Below, one piece after another: positions 42,100 through 53,228 of a DNA stretch of 64,000 nucleotides. The notes beneath the pieces are model-generated. The model saw only the letters and a list, made by a program, of their open reading frames with translations, ran no database searches and was not told where the DNA came from. Where the stretch lies: NCBI RefSeq assembly GCF_027922365.1, contig NZ_BSFN01000005.1, forward strand, positions 186,001 to 250,000, read 5' to 3'. The translations under genes and the position numbers were made by a program. The DNA is from Pseudomonas turukhanskensis. Lineage in GTDB: Bacteria > Pseudomonadota > Gammaproteobacteria > Pseudomonadales > Pseudomonadaceae. Positions within the stretch are counted from its first letter, which is position 1. The number at the start of each line of letters is the position of its first letter.

Positions 42100-42658
42100 C
42101 AAATTTTCCCTGCACACACTGTCCCTGCTCCTGAGCCTGGGTGCGGCTTTCGCCAGCTCCAGCGCCTGGGCCCTGGCCACCGATCGTGAACAACCGATTC
42201 GCGTACAGGCCGACAGCGCCGAGCTCGACGACAAACAAGGTGTAGCGGTCTACCGCGGCGACGTGGTGATCACCCAGGGCAGCATGAAGATCACTGGCCA
42301 TACGGTGACCATCACGCAGAACGCCCAAGGTGACATCGAAGTGTTCACCGCTGTAGGCACCCCGGCCTACTACGAACAGAAACCCGCGCCGGACAAACAG
42401 ATCGTCAAGGCCTATGGCCTGACCATCCAGTATTTCGCCGCCAAAGACCGCATTGTGCTGATCGACCAGGCCAAGGTGATTCAGGAAGGCAACACCTTCG
42501 AAGGCGAAAAGATCGTCTATGACACCCAGCGCCAGATCGTTAACGCCGGCCGCGCCAATGGTTCCAACGTAACCACGCCGCGCCCGCGCATCGACATGGT
42601 TATCCAGCCCAAGAACAAACCCGCTGGCGCCCAGCCAGCCGACCAACAGGCGCAGTAA
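42086..42658 (+). CDS. lptA: LPS periplasmic bridge protein LptA (LptH in pseudomonads)
   Basis: Periplasmic OstA-fold protein forming the bridge that conducts LPS to the outer membrane. The 190 residues start with a cleavable signal ([15 protein letters not shown], residue about 27). The jellyroll domain follows: [44 protein letters not shown]. The end is proline-, alanine- and glutamine-rich ([14 protein letters not shown]). TAATG-type coupling to lptB. Confidence 0.96.
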   Translation: MRFVNKFSLHTLSLLLSLGAAFASSSAWALATDREQPIRVQADSAELDDKQGVAVYRGDVVITQGSMKITGHTVTITQNAQGDIEVFTAVGTPAYYEQKPAPDKQIVKAYGLTIQYFAAKDRIVLIDQAKVIQEGNTFEGEKIVYDTQRQIVNAGRANGSNVTTPRPRIDMVIQPKNKPAGAQPADQQAQ

Positions 42659-43383
42659 TGGCGACTCTTAAAGCCCAACACCTGGCCAAAGCCTACAAAG
42701 GCCGCCAAGTGGTTCGTGATGTCAGCCTGTCGATTGAAAGCGGTCAGATCGTTGGCTTGCTCGGTCCTAACGGCGCTGGCAAGACCACCTGCTTCTACAT
42801 GATCGTCGGCCTGGTAAATGCCGATCAGGGCCGCGTGCTGATCGACCAGCAGGACGTCACCCACCTGCCCATGCACGGCCGCGCTCGCGCCGGCATCGGC
42901 TACCTGCCGCAGGAAGCCTCGATCTTTCGCAAGCTTTCGGTGGCCGACAACATCATGGCCATTCTCGAAACGCGCAAAGAGCTCGACAGCGCGGGTCGAC
43001 GCAAGGAACTGGAAAGCCTGCTGCAGGAATTCCACATCAGTCATATCCGCGACAACCTCGGCATGAGCCTGTCCGGCGGTGAACGCCGCCGGGTAGAAAT
43101 TGCCCGCGCACTGGCTACCGCACCAAAGTTCATCCTGCTGGACGAACCCTTCGCCGGTGTTGACCCGATTTCTGTTGGCGATATCAAACAGATCATTCAC
43201 CACCTCAAGGCCAAAGGCATTGGCGTGTTGATCACCGATCACAACGTACGTGAAACCCTGGATATCTGCGAAACGGCCTATATCGTCAACGACGGCCAGC
43301 TGATTGCCGAGGGCGACTCTGAAACCATCCTGGCCAACCAGTTGGTGAAAGAGGTGTATCTGGGCCATGAGTTCCGCCTCTAA
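42658..43383 (+). CDS. lptB: LPS export ABC ATPase LptB
   Basis: ATPase dimer powering LPS extraction from the inner membrane. The 241 residues show Walker [14 protein letters not shown], the Q-loop region [13 protein letters not shown], signature [15 protein letters not shown], Walker [14 protein letters not shown] and the H-loop [10 protein letters not shown]. The final gene of the LPS block, 173 bases before rpoN. Confidence 0.98.
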   Translation: MATLKAQHLAKAYKGRQVVRDVSLSIESGQIVGLLGPNGAGKTTCFYMIVGLVNADQGRVLIDQQDVTHLPMHGRARAGIGYLPQEASIFRKLSVADNIMAILETRKELDSAGRRKELESLLQEFHISHIRDNLGMSLSGGERRRVEIARALATAPKFILLDEPFAGVDPISVGDIKQIIHHLKAKGIGVLITDHNVRETLDICETAYIVNDGQLIAEGDSETILANQLVKEVYLGHEFRL

Positions 43384-43401
43384 CAGGCGACCGCTGTACC
43401 T

Positions 43402-43434
43402 GTCTGTAGTGTATTTCTGACACGCACTACAGAC
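43402..43434 (+). other. Inverted repeat between lptB and rpoN
   Basis: GTCTGTAGTG pairs with CACTACAGAC (perfect 10-base stem, 13-base loop), 18 bases after the lptB stop and without a long T-run. It may act as a terminator/attenuator or a protein site. A TATAAT box (43473-43478) that could start rpoN transcription lies downstream of it. Confidence 0.55.
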
Positions 43435-43472
43435 TTCGATTGAGGACTAGGCAAACCCCTCAGACATAGGCA

Positions 43473-43478
43473 TATAAT
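43473..43478 (+). promoter_or_regulatory. Likely -10 box of the rpoN promoter
   Basis: A perfect TATAAT lies 79 bases before the rpoN start. No convincing -35 box is at 16-18 bases upstream. Confidence 0.4.
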
Positions 43479-43556
43479 TTGCTTCCTGGTGGCGCTTCGG
43501 CGCCCTCGTTGTGGAAAGCGCGTGTGCGCCGGCGAATAAGGTCTTAAGCCCCCTCC

Positions 43557-45068
<1,512 letters not shown>

Positions 45069-45214
45069 TACACCATTGACGGTTCGTTCTTGCGCCACAT
45101 CGCGGCGCGCTTCGGACCGGTTCTGGCAGACGGCTACACTGATCCAAGGCCAAAGTGTTCCGGCGACAAGCCCGTTAGCTTGTCTCTTACACACGGCAAT
45201 AAGGAGAAAGCGGT

Positions 45215-45523
45215 ATGCAAGTCAACATCAGTGGACATCAGCTGGATGTGACCGACGCCCTACGCGACTACATCGACGAGAAACTCAGTCGATTGGAACG
45301 CCACTTCGACAAGATCACCAACGTGCAAGTGACCATGGAGGTCGAGAAGCTCAAGCAGAAAATCGAAGCGACTTTGCACATCGCCGGAGGCGAAGTTGTC
45401 GCCAACGCCGAACATGACGACATGTACGCTGCCATCGATCTACTCACCGACAAACTCGATCGCCAACTTATCAAACATAAGGAAAAGCAGCTGGGTCGCC
45501 TGCAAGGCGCCACAGCCCGCTGA
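45215..45523 (+). CDS. hpf: Ribosome hibernation promoting factor HPF
   Basis: Short HPF/YfiA family protein that binds the 30S decoding region and, with RMF, stabilises inactive 100S ribosomes. The 102 residues begin MQVNISGHQLDVTDALRDYI and include the beta-alpha-beta fold with DDMYAAIDLLTDKLDRQL; the length fits the short type. An AAGGAG site lies upstream in a 146-base gap after rpoN, which shows no other gene. Confidence 0.96.
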   Translation: MQVNISGHQLDVTDALRDYIDEKLSRLERHFDKITNVQVTMEVEKLKQKIEATLHIAGGEVVANAEHDDMYAAIDLLTDKLDRQLIKHKEKQLGRLQGATAR

Positions 45524-45537
45524 CACCACCCCAACCC

Positions 45538-46002
45538 ATGATTCGACTTGAAAATATCCTGACCCCCGGCCGCTCCCTAGTGGGCGTGCCGGGCGGCAGC
45601 AAAAAGCGTGTACTCGAACAAATCGCCAATCTGGTCGCCCGCGAATTGCCCGACCTGGATGGACAAGACATTTTCGAAAGCCTGGTGGCCCGGGAAAAAC
45701 TCGGCTCCACCGGCTTTGGCAATGGCATTGCCATTCCCCATTGCCGCTTGCCCGGCTGCACGGCGCCCATCAGCGCCTTGTTGCGCCTGGAGTCTGCGGT
45801 TGACTTCGACGCCATCGACGGCGCTCCGGTAGACCTGCTGTTTGTACTGCTGGTACCCGAAGCGGCTACCGACGAGCACCTCGAGCTGTTGCGCCAGATC
45901 GCCAGCATGCTCGACCGCAGCGATGTCCGCGACCAACTGCGCCACGCCCCCACCAGCGAACGTCTTTATCAGGTTGTCGTAGACGTACAAAACGGCCGCT
46001 AG
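45538..46002 (+). CDS. ptsN: Nitrogen PTS enzyme IIA PtsN
   Basis: EIIA-Ntr of the regulatory nitrogen phosphotransferase system; its phosphorylation state affects potassium, nitrogen and storage metabolism. The 154 residues contain the phosphorylated histidine in GNGIAIPHCRLPG (about residue 67) and the EIIA type 2 fold (LLFVLLVPEAATDEHLELLR). The partner phosphocarrier Npr is two genes downstream; EI-Ntr (PtsP) is outside the window. Confidence 0.97.
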   Translation: MIRLENILTPGRSLVGVPGGSKKRVLEQIANLVARELPDLDGQDIFESLVAREKLGSTGFGNGIAIPHCRLPGCTAPISALLRLESAVDFDAIDGAPVDLLFVLLVPEAATDEHLELLRQIASMLDRSDVRDQLRHAPTSERLYQVVVDVQNGR

Positions 46003-46020
46003 GCGAACGGGTGACTGTGC

Positions 46021-46875
46021 ATGCGTTTGATCATCGTCAGTGGCCGGTCCGGTTCAGGCAAGAGCACAGCGCTGGACGTGCTCGAAGACAACGGCTTCTA
46101 CTGCATCGATAACCTGCCGGCCGGGCTCCTGCCCGAGCTTGCCGAACGCTCCCTGCTGCATACCGAACTGCTGCAGCCCTTGGTGGCTGTTTCCATCGAT
46201 GCGCGCAACTTGCCCAGCCAGCTCAAACGTTTTCCCGAAATTCTCGCCGAAGTGCGCGCCCGGCATATCCAGTGCGATGTGCTGTATCTGGATGCCGACG
46301 ACGACACCCTGCTCAAGCGCTTTTCCGAAACCCGTCGCCGCCATCCGCTGACCACCGACGAGCGTTCGCTGGCCGAAGCCATCCATGACGAAAGTGCATT
46401 ACTAAGCCCGATCATTGATCTGGCCGACCTCAAGATCAACACCACGCACTTGAACCTCTATCAGTTGCGCGACACCTTGAAACTGCGCCTGCTGAACAAG
46501 CCCGAACCGGGCACCGCATTTCTGGTGGAGTCGTTCGGCTTCAAGCGCGGCATGCCGGTGGACGCCGACCTGGTGTTCGACGTGCGCTGCCTGCCCAACC
46601 CGTACTGGAAGCCCGAACTGCGCGAACATTCCGGGCTCGATTCGGTGGTGGCCGAGTATCTGCAGGAACAGCCCGACGTCCAGGAAATGTACGACGATAT
46701 TTACGCCTACCTGCACAAATGGCTGCCGCGCATCGCCGCCAGCAACCGCTCGTATGTCACAGTCGCTATTGGCTGCACGGGCGGTCATCATCGCTCGGTA
46801 TACCTGGCCGACCGGCTGGGTAAAGAATTGAAGAAAACCCTGAAAAACATCCAGGTTCGTCATCGCGACCTATAG
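46021..46875 (+). CDS. rapZ: RNase adapter protein RapZ
   Basis: P-loop protein; in E. coli RapZ delivers the GlmZ small RNA to RNase E and senses glucosamine-6-phosphate. The 284 residues show Walker [10 protein letters not shown] (8-16), the linker [10 protein letters not shown] and the C-terminal [17 protein letters not shown] domain. Whether a GlmZ-like RNA exists in this genus is not shown here. Lies between ptsN and npr as in enterobacteria. Confidence 0.97.
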   Translation: MRLIIVSGRSGSGKSTALDVLEDNGFYCIDNLPAGLLPELAERSLLHTELLQPLVAVSIDARNLPSQLKRFPEILAEVRARHIQCDVLYLDADDDTLLKRFSETRRRHPLTTDERSLAEAIHDESALLSPIIDLADLKINTTHLNLYQLRDTLKLRLLNKPEPGTAFLVESFGFKRGMPVDADLVFDVRCLPNPYWKPELREHSGLDSVVAEYLQEQPDVQEMYDDIYAYLHKWLPRIAASNRSYVTVAIGCTGGHHRSVYLADRLGKELKKTLKNIQVRHRDL

Positions 46876-46909
46876 AGTCGCGAGACCCAATAGAAGGACT
46901 TAAGCAGCA

Positions 46910-47182
46910 ATGCCTGCCTGTGAAATCACCATCATCAACAAGCTCGGCCTTCACGCCCGCGCAGCCGCCAAATTCGTCGGCGTAGCCGGTCGTTTTCCAT
47001 GCCAGATCCGTATCGGTCGCAGCCCGGAAAGTGGTGTAGACGGCAAGAGCATCATGGCCGTCATGATGCTGGCTGCGGGCAAAGGCACCAGCATTCACTT
47101 GAGCACAGAGGGTGAACAGGGCGATGAAGCCCTGGCCGCGCTGGTGGAATTGATCAACAACCGCTTCGACGAAGGCGAGTAA
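46910..47182 (+). CDS. npr: Phosphocarrier protein NPr (PtsO)
   Basis: HPr-like phosphocarrier of the nitrogen PTS, handing phosphate from EI-Ntr to PtsN. The 90 residues include the phosphorylated histidine in NKLGLHARAAAKFV (His about 16) and the regulatory-site segment VDGKSIMAVMMLAAGKG. It ends the rpoN operon, converging on the ZIP transporter gene with only 13 bases between. Confidence 0.97.
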   Translation: MPACEITIINKLGLHARAAAKFVGVAGRFPCQIRIGRSPESGVDGKSIMAVMMLAAGKGTSIHLSTEGEQGDEALAALVELINNRFDEGE

Positions 47183-47195
47183 CGCCCTCCCCCGC

Positions 47196-48101
47196 CTAGC
47201 CTGCAAGCGCAGCGCCCAGCAACATCATCAAGCAAAAGCCGCTCGCCAGCCCCAGGCTGGCGTAGGTGCCGTTACCTTTGCGGTGCAACTCGGGAATGAT
47301 TTCGTGAGTGATCACGAACAGCATCGCCCCGGCGGCCAGTGACAGGCCCCACGGCAGCAAAATCTCCGAAAGCCCCACCAGCCAGGCGCAGATCACGGCG
47401 AACAGCGGCTCGACCAGGCCGGATGCCACGCCAATGACCGTGGCTTTTACCCGCGACATACCGGCGGCCACCAACACCAGGGCGATGATCAGCCCCTCCG
47501 GCACGTTCTGCAGTGCGATGCCCATGGTCAGGGCATCCGCCGCATGGGTGCCGGCGCCAAACGACAAGCCGACCGCCATGCCCTCGGGAATGTTGTGCAG
47601 CACAATCGCCACCACAAACAGCACCACCTTGGGCGTAATCACCGGCAGTGTCTTTTCCGCCGGCAACTCATGCACCATCGGCGTTTGCGGCAACAGCTGC
47701 CCGGCCGCAAACAGCGCAATGGCCCCGACAAACACCGCACCACTCACCAATGCCGTGGCCGCCAGCTCGCCATAACCCAACGCCCGCGCCGCATCCAACC
47801 CCGGCAGAATCAGGGAAAACGACGTGGCGGCGAGCATCACGCCGACGCCGGCGCCCATGATGCCGTCCGCCACCGATGCAGCCACCCGGCGCAGCAGCAA
47901 CACCGGCAGCGCGCCGAGCGCCGTGCCTAACGAACAGAGCATGCCGCCCTGCAACGCGCGCCATAGGTGCGGGTGGGCAAGCAGCAGTGCCTCGGCCTGA
48001 CGAAACAGCAGCACGCCGCCCGCCAGCACGATGGCAACGCCCAGCGAGCGACGCAGCGATTTACCGCCAAAGGTGGACAGCGAATGCAAAGAAACGGGCA
48101 T
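47196..48101 (-). CDS. ZIP family divalent-metal transporter (GufA-like)
   Basis: Inner-membrane ZIP permease for Zn, Fe, Mn or similar ions. The 301 residues show about eight hydrophobic helices and the metal-site helices HNIPEGMAVGLSFGAG and ALQNVPEGLIIALVL, in which the second canonical His is Gln, as in the GufA subgroup. It follows sodM by 38 bases on the same strand, so it can be read with the fagA-fumC-sodM operon. A role in manganese supply to SodM is a plausible guess, not shown. Confidence 0.88.
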   Translation of the reverse strand: MPVSLHSLSTFGGKSLRRSLGVAIVLAGGVLLFRQAEALLLAHPHLWRALQGGMLCSLGTALGALPVLLLRRVAASVADGIMGAGVGVMLAATSFSLILPGLDAARALGYGELAATALVSGAVFVGAIALFAAGQLLPQTPMVHELPAEKTLPVITPKVVLFVVAIVLHNIPEGMAVGLSFGAGTHAADALTMGIALQNVPEGLIIALVLVAAGMSRVKATVIGVASGLVEPLFAVICAWLVGLSEILLPWGLSLAAGAMLFVITHEIIPELHRKGNGTYASLGLASGFCLMMLLGAALAG

Positions 48102-48139
48102 GAATAAACCTTGTCAGCAAATCGCCAGCGGCAGCGTTT

Positions 48140-48751
48140 TCAACTCAGGGCCTGGCGATAACGGCGCAACACTTCCGGCCAGTTGATCACGTTGAAAAAC
48201 GCGCCGATGTATTCGGGGCGACGGTTTTGGTAGCGCAGGTAATAGGCGTGCTCCCACACATCCAGGCCAAGAATTGGCGTATTGCCATTCATCAGCGGGC
48301 TGTCCTGGTTGCCGCTGCTTTCCACCACCAGCTTTTTCTGGGCAGTGACACTTAGCCAGGCCCAGCCGCTGCCGAAACGGGTCAGCGCCGCCTTGGTAAA
48401 GGCCTCTTTGAATTTTTCGAAGCCGCCCAGTTGCTGATCAATCGCTTGCGCTAACTCCTCCTGCGGCAGGCCGCCGGCGTTCTCGGCCATCACCTGCCAG
48501 AAAAGCGAATGGTTGGCGTGGCCGCCACCGTTGTTGATTACCGCGGCGCGCAGGTTTTCCGGCACTTCGTCAAGACGGGTCAGCAACTCCTCCACCGGCA
48601 ACTGCCCCAGCGGATTGCCTTCCAGCGCCGCGTTGAGGTTGTTGATATAGGTCTGGTGGTGCTTGCTGTGGTGAATCTCCATGGTCTGCGTGTCGATGTG
48701 CGGCTCCAGTGCGCCATAGGCATAAGGCAGCGGGGGCAGGCTGTAGGTCAT
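48140..48751 (-). CDS. sodM: Manganese superoxide dismutase SodM (SodA)
   Basis: Dismutates superoxide in the cytoplasm. The ATG at 48751 gives 203 residues ([20 protein letters not shown]). Metal ligands are His27 ([10 protein letters not shown]), His about 79 ([11 protein letters not shown]), Asp and His in [18 protein letters not shown]. The [11 protein letters not shown] and NQDSPLM segments favour Mn over Fe. Fourth gene of the iron-starvation operon fagA-fumC-orfX-sodM, where Mn enzyme replaces the Fe enzyme. Confidence 0.97.
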   Translation of the reverse strand: MTYSLPPLPYAYGALEPHIDTQTMEIHHSKHHQTYINNLNAALEGNPLGQLPVEELLTRLDEVPENLRAAVINNGGGHANHSLFWQVMAENAGGLPQEELAQAIDQQLGGFEKFKEAFTKAALTRFGSGWAWLSVTAQKKLVVESSGNQDSPLMNGNTPILGLDVWEHAYYLRYQNRRPEYIGAFFNVINWPEVLRRYRQALS

Positions 48752-48752
48752 T

Positions 48753-49235
48753 TCAATGCTCTCCATAAACACGGGGGCCGTAGACACCATGACTAGGCGC
48801 GCGCTGACCGGACTTGATCACCAGCTGTGGCTTGTGGGTAATGCGCGAGCAGGCCAAGAGGTACTCGGTGCTCGGGTACTGACCGTGCTCGCTGATAAAA
48901 CCCAGCAGTTCGGTGTAGGTGCGTTGGCTATGACGCAACGCCGTGTCGCGCAGGATGTTGGACAGACGGGGATTCTCCGCGGCCTCCAACAGGTACTCAT
49001 GCGCGGCGCAGAGGTACTCGGCCGCCTCCTCCGGCTGGCCGATGCGCAGGTGCAGATCCGCCAGGTTGTGGTGAGAAATCACCAGGGCGGCCACCGCTTC
49101 ATCGGTATTGGCCCAACGGTCGAACAACACCTGCGCCAAGGCCAGCGCCTGCAGATATTGCTCACGCGCCGAATAAAAATCGCCAGCGCCAAACAGCTGA
49201 TTGCCAATCTTCATCATGCCTTGCCAATGCTTCAT
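48753..49235 (-). CDS. TPR-like protein of the fumC-sodM operon (orfX)
   Basis: Protein of unknown function. The ATG at 49235 gives 160 residues ([20 protein letters not shown]) with a GGAG site upstream. Two or three TPR-like helical pairs are visible ([42 protein letters not shown]). It lies between fumC and sodM, and its stop is one base before the sodM start. The same unnamed gene occupies this slot in P. aeruginosa. A partner-binding role is inferred. Confidence 0.85.
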   Translation of the reverse strand: MKHWQGMMKIGNQLFGAGDFYSAREQYLQALALAQVLFDRWANTDEAVAALVISHHNLADLHLRIGQPEEAAEYLCAAHEYLLEAAENPRLSNILRDTALRHSQRTYTELLGFISEHGQYPSTEYLLACSRITHKPQLVIKSGQRAPSHGVYGPRVYGEH

Positions 49236-49268
49236 GGACCGCTCCTGCACAGGGTCAGATCGAGAGGG

Positions 49269-50645
49269 TTACAAGCCGCCCGCCGTAAGTTTTTCCGGGT
49301 TGAGCAACTGCTCCAGCTGGTCGCGACTGAGGTCGGTGTGTTCCAGCGCCACGTCGATAATTGCGCGGCCTTCCTTGTAGGCCTGCTTGGCAATCTCGGC
49401 CGCCTTGAGATAGCCAATGATCGGGTTCAATGCCGTGACCAGAATCGGGTTGCGGGCCAGCGCCTCATTAAGCTTGGGCTGGTTGACCTTGAAGGTGGTG
49501 ATGGCGCGGTCGGCCAACAGGCGCGTGACATTGCTCAGCAACTCGATGCTGTACAGCAGGTTCTGCGCGATTACCGGCAGCATTACATTCAGCTCGAAGT
49601 TGCCCGACTGGCCGGCGACGGTGATGGCGGCGTCATTGCCGATCACCTGGGTCGCCACCATGGCCACTGCTTCCGGAATTACCGGGTTGACCTTGCCGGG
49701 CATGATCGAGGAACCCGGCTGCAAGGCTTCCAGCTCGATTTCCGCCAAACCTGCCAGTGGGCCGGAGTTCATCCAGCGCAGGTCGTTGGCGATTTTCATC
49801 AGCGATACGGCGGTGGTTTTCAACTGGCCAGAGACGGCGACGGCGGTGTCTTGCGAGCCGATCAGGGCGAAAAAGTTATCCCCAGGCGTGAAGTGCAGGC
49901 CGGTCAGCTCCTTCAGCTCCACACAGAAGGTTTCGGCAAACCGCGGATGGGCGTTGATGCCGGTGCCCACTGCGGTACCGCCCTGGGCCAGCGCTTGCAG
50001 GCTGGGCAGCAACATACGCAGGTGCTGGATATTGCTCTGGATCTGCTGCGCCCAGCCGTCCAGCACCTGGCTCATGCGCACCGGCATGGCATCCATCAAG
50101 TGCGTACGACCGGTCTTTACATAGGGGTGTACCTGCAACGACTTTTCGCACAGCGCGCTGAGCAGATGCCCCAGCGCCGGCAGCAGACGCTCCTGCAGTT
50201 CGATGGCGGCGCTCACGTGGATGGTGGTGGGAATGATGTCGTTGCTGCTCTGGCTGCAATTGACGTGATCGTTCGGGCTCACCGGCTCGCCGAGAATGCG
50301 GCTGGCCAGGGTGGCGATCACTTCGTTGGCATTCATGTTGGAGCTGGTGCCGGAGCCGGTCTGGAACACATCCACCGGAAAGTGCGCCATAAAATCGCCC
50401 GCCAGCAATTGGCTGCACGCCGCGCCAATCGCCTCGCCCTGTTCCGGGGTGATCTGCGTGAGTTCGACGTTGGCCCGCGCTGCAGCGGCCTTGGCCAGAA
50501 TCAGCGAACGGATAAACGGAGTCGGCATGCGCAGCGCCGAGATCGGAAAGTTATTCACAGCGCGCTGGGTTTGCGCGCCGTACAGCGCCTCGGCAGGGAC
50601 CGCCAGCTCACCCATGCTGTCGCGTTCGGTGCGCAAATTACTCAT
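49269..50645 (-). CDS. fumC: Class II fumarate hydratase FumC
   Basis: Iron-independent fumarase interconverting fumarate and malate. The 458 residues contain the family signature GSSIMPGKVNP and the QTGSGTSSNMNANEV segment, both needed for activity. In the Fur-controlled fagA-fumC-orfX-sodM operon it replaces the Fe-S fumarases when iron is scarce. Its start overlaps the fagA end by 8 bases. Confidence 0.98.
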   Translation of the reverse strand: MSNLRTERDSMGELAVPAEALYGAQTQRAVNNFPISALRMPTPFIRSLILAKAAAARANVELTQITPEQGEAIGAACSQLLAGDFMAHFPVDVFQTGSGTSSNMNANEVIATLASRILGEPVSPNDHVNCSQSSNDIIPTTIHVSAAIELQERLLPALGHLLSALCEKSLQVHPYVKTGRTHLMDAMPVRMSQVLDGWAQQIQSNIQHLRMLLPSLQALAQGGTAVGTGINAHPRFAETFCVELKELTGLHFTPGDNFFALIGSQDTAVAVSGQLKTTAVSLMKIANDLRWMNSGPLAGLAEIELEALQPGSSIMPGKVNPVIPEAVAMVATQVIGNDAAITVAGQSGNFELNVMLPVIAQNLLYSIELLSNVTRLLADRAITTFKVNQPKLNEALARNPILVTALNPIIGYLKAAEIAKQAYKEGRAIIDVALEHTDLSRDQLEQLLNPEKLTAGGL

Positions 50646-51033
50646 AGGGATTTCCTTGTGCCAGTTCAGAAAAAGCGATGGAGGGCGTCATCTGCAGTGT
50701 GGCCAGGCGATTGCGCAGGCGATTGAGCGTACTGTGCTGCGCCCTGTCCTGAGCCAGGTGCTGGATGGCGTAAAGCGAGCGGTAGACGTGGTCGAGGCAC
50801 AGGCTGCGCCAATGCCAGGGCAGCACCGGGTCGCACGCGGTATCGAGGAGCAGATTCAGGGTAGTGACGGACATCTTCCACGGGCATAGCTGGCCGTGTT
50901 CCACCAGCTCGCAGCCCTGCGCCCAATGCACGTCGAGCAGGCGCGGTTCGTTAGGCAACAGTGCGCAGCGAATGCGCAAACCTTGCCAATTCCAGCAGTC
51001 CAGACACGGACCAAACGGGGATCGCAGCGCCAT
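50638..51033 (-). CDS. fagA: Fur-associated protein FagA
   Basis: Small protein of unknown biochemical role, named for its Fur-dependent expression at the head of this operon in P. aeruginosa. The 131 residues contain six cysteines, several near tryptophans (PCLDCWNWQG, GQLCPWKM, LPWHWRSLCLDHVYRSL). Recognition is mainly by position upstream of fumC and by the Fur box 25 bases ahead of its start. Confidence 0.85.
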   Translation of the reverse strand: MALRSPFGPCLDCWNWQGLRIRCALLPNEPRLLDVHWAQGCELVEHGQLCPWKMSVTTLNLLLDTACDPVLPWHWRSLCLDHVYRSLYAIQHLAQDRAQHSTLNRLRNRLATLQMTPSIAFSELAQGNPYE

Positions 51034-51057
51034 GGCTCAACCTCTAAAAGACTTGAT

Positions 51058-51076
51058 GACATTTATTCTTATTTGC
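51058..51076 (-). promoter_or_regulatory. Fur box upstream of fagA
   Basis: On the minus strand GCAAATAAGAATAAATGTC agrees with the 19-base consensus GATAATGATAATCATTATC at 12 positions and has the GCAAATNAGAAT pattern common in Pseudomonas. It lies 24 bases before the fagA start. Iron repression of the fagA-fumC-orfX-sodM operon is well known in P. aeruginosa. Confidence 0.75.
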
Positions 51077-51159
51077 GAAGAATAATCAACAGTCGATTTA
51101 AAGATCGTTATCCAGGCGGAAAATTGCGGGGATTTTCAGTGAAAAAGCGCTTAAAAGCA

Positions 51160-51217
51160 TCGAGGCTGAAGCCTCTCCTACAGAACGCGGTCCGTGTAGG
51201 AGAGGCTTCAGCCTCGA
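51160..51217. repeat. REP pair (REPIN-like), first copy
   Basis: Two 23-base REP units in perfect inversion (51160-51182 and 51195-51217) with a 12-base spacer. Each unit has the form TGTAGGAGAGGCTTCAGCC plus TCGA, with an internal hairpin GAGGC-TTCA-GCCTC. Here the units face with their GTAGGAG ends inside. It lies between the pmbA stop and the fagA promoter. Confidence 0.9.
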
Positions 51218-51245
51218 ACTTTTTACGTTTTGCGCTTAGGGGAAA

Positions 51246-52592
51246 TCAGCTACCAGCCACGGTCATTTTCTCGATCAACACCGAGCCGGTGCGGGTGTTG
51301 CCACGCAGCTCCAGGTCATTCCCTACCGCCACAATCTGCTTGAACATGTCTCGCAAATTGCCGGCGATGGTCACCTCTTGCACCGGGAACTGAATCTCGC
51401 CGTTTTCCACCCAGTAACCGCCCGCGCCGCGGGAGTAATCGCCGGTGACCATATTCAGGCCCTGGCCCATCAGCTCGGTTACCAGCAGCCCACGGCCCAT
51501 ACGCTTGAGCAGCGCCTTCTGATCGTCATCGCCGTGGCTCACAAACAGGTTATGCACGCCACCGGAGTTGGCGGTGCTTGGCATACCGAGCTTGCGCCCG
51601 GAATAAGTACCCAGTACGTAGGACTGCACCTGGCCTTTTTCGACGAAAAACTTGCTGTAGGTGGCCAGACCATCACCGTCGAAAGAAGCGCTGCCCAGCG
51701 CCCCGCGAATACGCGGGCGCTCTTCCAGGCTAAGCCACTCGGGGAACAGCACCTGGCCCAGACTGCCTTCCAGGAATGACGATTTGCGGTACAGACTGCC
51801 GCCCGACACCGCCGAGAGAAAATGCCCGAACAAGCCGCCCGCCAGCTCGGCGGCAAACAGCACCGGCACTTCGCAGGTTGGCACCGGGCGCGCGCCCAAG
51901 CGGCTTACGGCACGCTCAGCGGCGCGACGGCCAATACTGGCGGCACTTGCCAGGTCTTCGCCACGGCGGCTCACGTCATACCAGTAATCGCGCTGCATCA
52001 GGCCGTCGGCCTCGGCGATCATCACGCAGCTCAGGCTCTGCCGGGTGCTGGCGTAGCCGCCGACAAACCCGTGGCTGTTGCCATACACGCGGCAGCCCTG
52101 GTGAGTATTGAGGCTGGTGCCGTCGGCATTCTTGATGCGCGAGTCGGTGGCAAAGGCCGCCGCTTCGCACTCCAGCGCCCGCTCGATGGCTTGCTCCGGG
52201 GTGATATCCCAGGCGTGGTAGAGGTCCAGGTCCGGCAGGTCACGGGCCATCAGCTCGGCGTCGGCCAGGCCTGAGCAGTCGTCTTCGGAAGCATGCTTGG
52301 CGATGCCCAGGGCCGCCGCCACGGTTTCGCGGATCGCCGCTTCGCCGCTGGCCGAGGTGCTGGCCGAGCCTTTGCGCTGGCCCAGGTAAAGGGTGATGCC
52401 AAAGCCCTGGTCGCGGTTGAACTCGACGGTTTCTACTTCGCCCTGGCGCACCGAGGTCGACAACCCCTGCTCCACCGACACCGCCACTTCACACGCGCTG
52501 GCGCCCTGAGCCTTGGCTTCGGCGATGATTCGCGCCACCTGCTCCTGCAATTGCGGCAGGGCCTGAGGCCCAACTACGTCTGCTGCACTCAT
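51246..52592 (-). CDS. pmbA: Metalloprotease partner PmbA (TldE)
   Basis: Partner subunit of the TldD/TldE protease, which trims unfolded peptides such as microcin B17 precursor and the CcdA antitoxin. The 448 residues match TldE ([24 protein letters not shown], and [24 protein letters not shown]) and, as usual for this subunit, lack the HExxxH site. The TldD gene lies 0.7 kb downstream in the window, separated by darP. Confidence 0.95.
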   Translation of the reverse strand: MSAADVVGPQALPQLQEQVARIIAEAKAQGASACEVAVSVEQGLSTSVRQGEVETVEFNRDQGFGITLYLGQRKGSASTSASGEAAIRETVAAALGIAKHASEDDCSGLADAELMARDLPDLDLYHAWDITPEQAIERALECEAAAFATDSRIKNADGTSLNTHQGCRVYGNSHGFVGGYASTRQSLSCVMIAEADGLMQRDYWYDVSRRGEDLASAASIGRRAAERAVSRLGARPVPTCEVPVLFAAELAGGLFGHFLSAVSGGSLYRKSSFLEGSLGQVLFPEWLSLEERPRIRGALGSASFDGDGLATYSKFFVEKGQVQSYVLGTYSGRKLGMPSTANSGGVHNLFVSHGDDDQKALLKRMGRGLLVTELMGQGLNMVTGDYSRGAGGYWVENGEIQFPVQEVTIAGNLRDMFKQIVAVGNDLELRGNTRTGSVLIEKMTVAGS

Positions 52593-52689
52593 AACCTACA
52601 ACTCCAGTTCAAAGACCAGTCACCTGGCCAGGCCGGACAAGCGGCCTTTGACTCGTTATCATGGCGGCGTTTCCAACTGGATCTGCCCC

Positions 52690-53208
52690 ATGTCTGACTA
52701 TTCCGACGACTTCTCCGAAGAGAAGAGCAAAACTCAGGTCAAGCGCGAGCTACACGCGCTGGTTGACCTTGGCGAGCGCCTGACCACGCTCAAACCTGCC
52801 CTGATCGACAAACTGCCGCTGACCGACGCCATGCGTCGCGCCCTGGCCGAAGCGCCGAAACATACGGCGCATATCGCCCGTAAACGGCATATCCAGTTCA
52901 TCGGCAAGCTGATGCGTGATCAGAACATCGATGAAATTCTGGTGCTGCTGGATCAACTCGACGCCTCGACCCGGCAGTACAACGAACGCTTCCACAACCT
53001 CGAACGCTGGCGTGATCGTTTGACCACCGGCACCGACGACGTGCTGGAAGCCTTCGTCGCCGAGTACCCGGACGCCGACCGCACTCATTTGCGTCAGCTG
53101 ATCCGCCAGGCCCAGCACGAAGCAGCCCAAAACAAAGCCCCGGCCGCCACGCGCAAAATCTTCAAATACATCCGCGAACTGGATGAAACCAAGCGCGGGT
53201 TGCGGTAA
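52690..53208 (+). CDS. darP: Ribosome-associated protein DarP (YjgA)
   Basis: Dual-action ribosomal assembly protein that associates with 50S subunits in E. coli. The ATG at 52690 gives 172 residues ([20 protein letters not shown]), highly charged and helical; [17 protein letters not shown] and RHLIRQA-like ends ([18 protein letters not shown]) are typical. Divergent from pmbA with a 97-base gap; an earlier in-frame ATG adds an unconserved stretch. Confidence 0.94.
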   Translation: MSDYSDDFSEEKSKTQVKRELHALVDLGERLTTLKPALIDKLPLTDAMRRALAEAPKHTAHIARKRHIQFIGKLMRDQNIDEILVLLDQLDASTRQYNERFHNLERWRDRLTTGTDDVLEAFVAEYPDADRTHLRQLIRQAQHEAAQNKAPAATRKIFKYIRELDETKRGLR

Positions 53209-53228
53209 CTCGCCGCTTGGGTGCTCAC

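Noticed and set aside
45069..45214. Sigma-54 (-24/-12) promoter before hpf
   Set aside because: GG and GC elements with the right 10-base spacing were not found; the nearest resemblance lacks the GC at -12.
48756..50726. 656-codon plus-strand frame opposite orfX and fumC
   Set aside because: The fumC motifs on the minus strand are decisive; the composition (rich in G, R, H, Q) is that of an antisense shadow.
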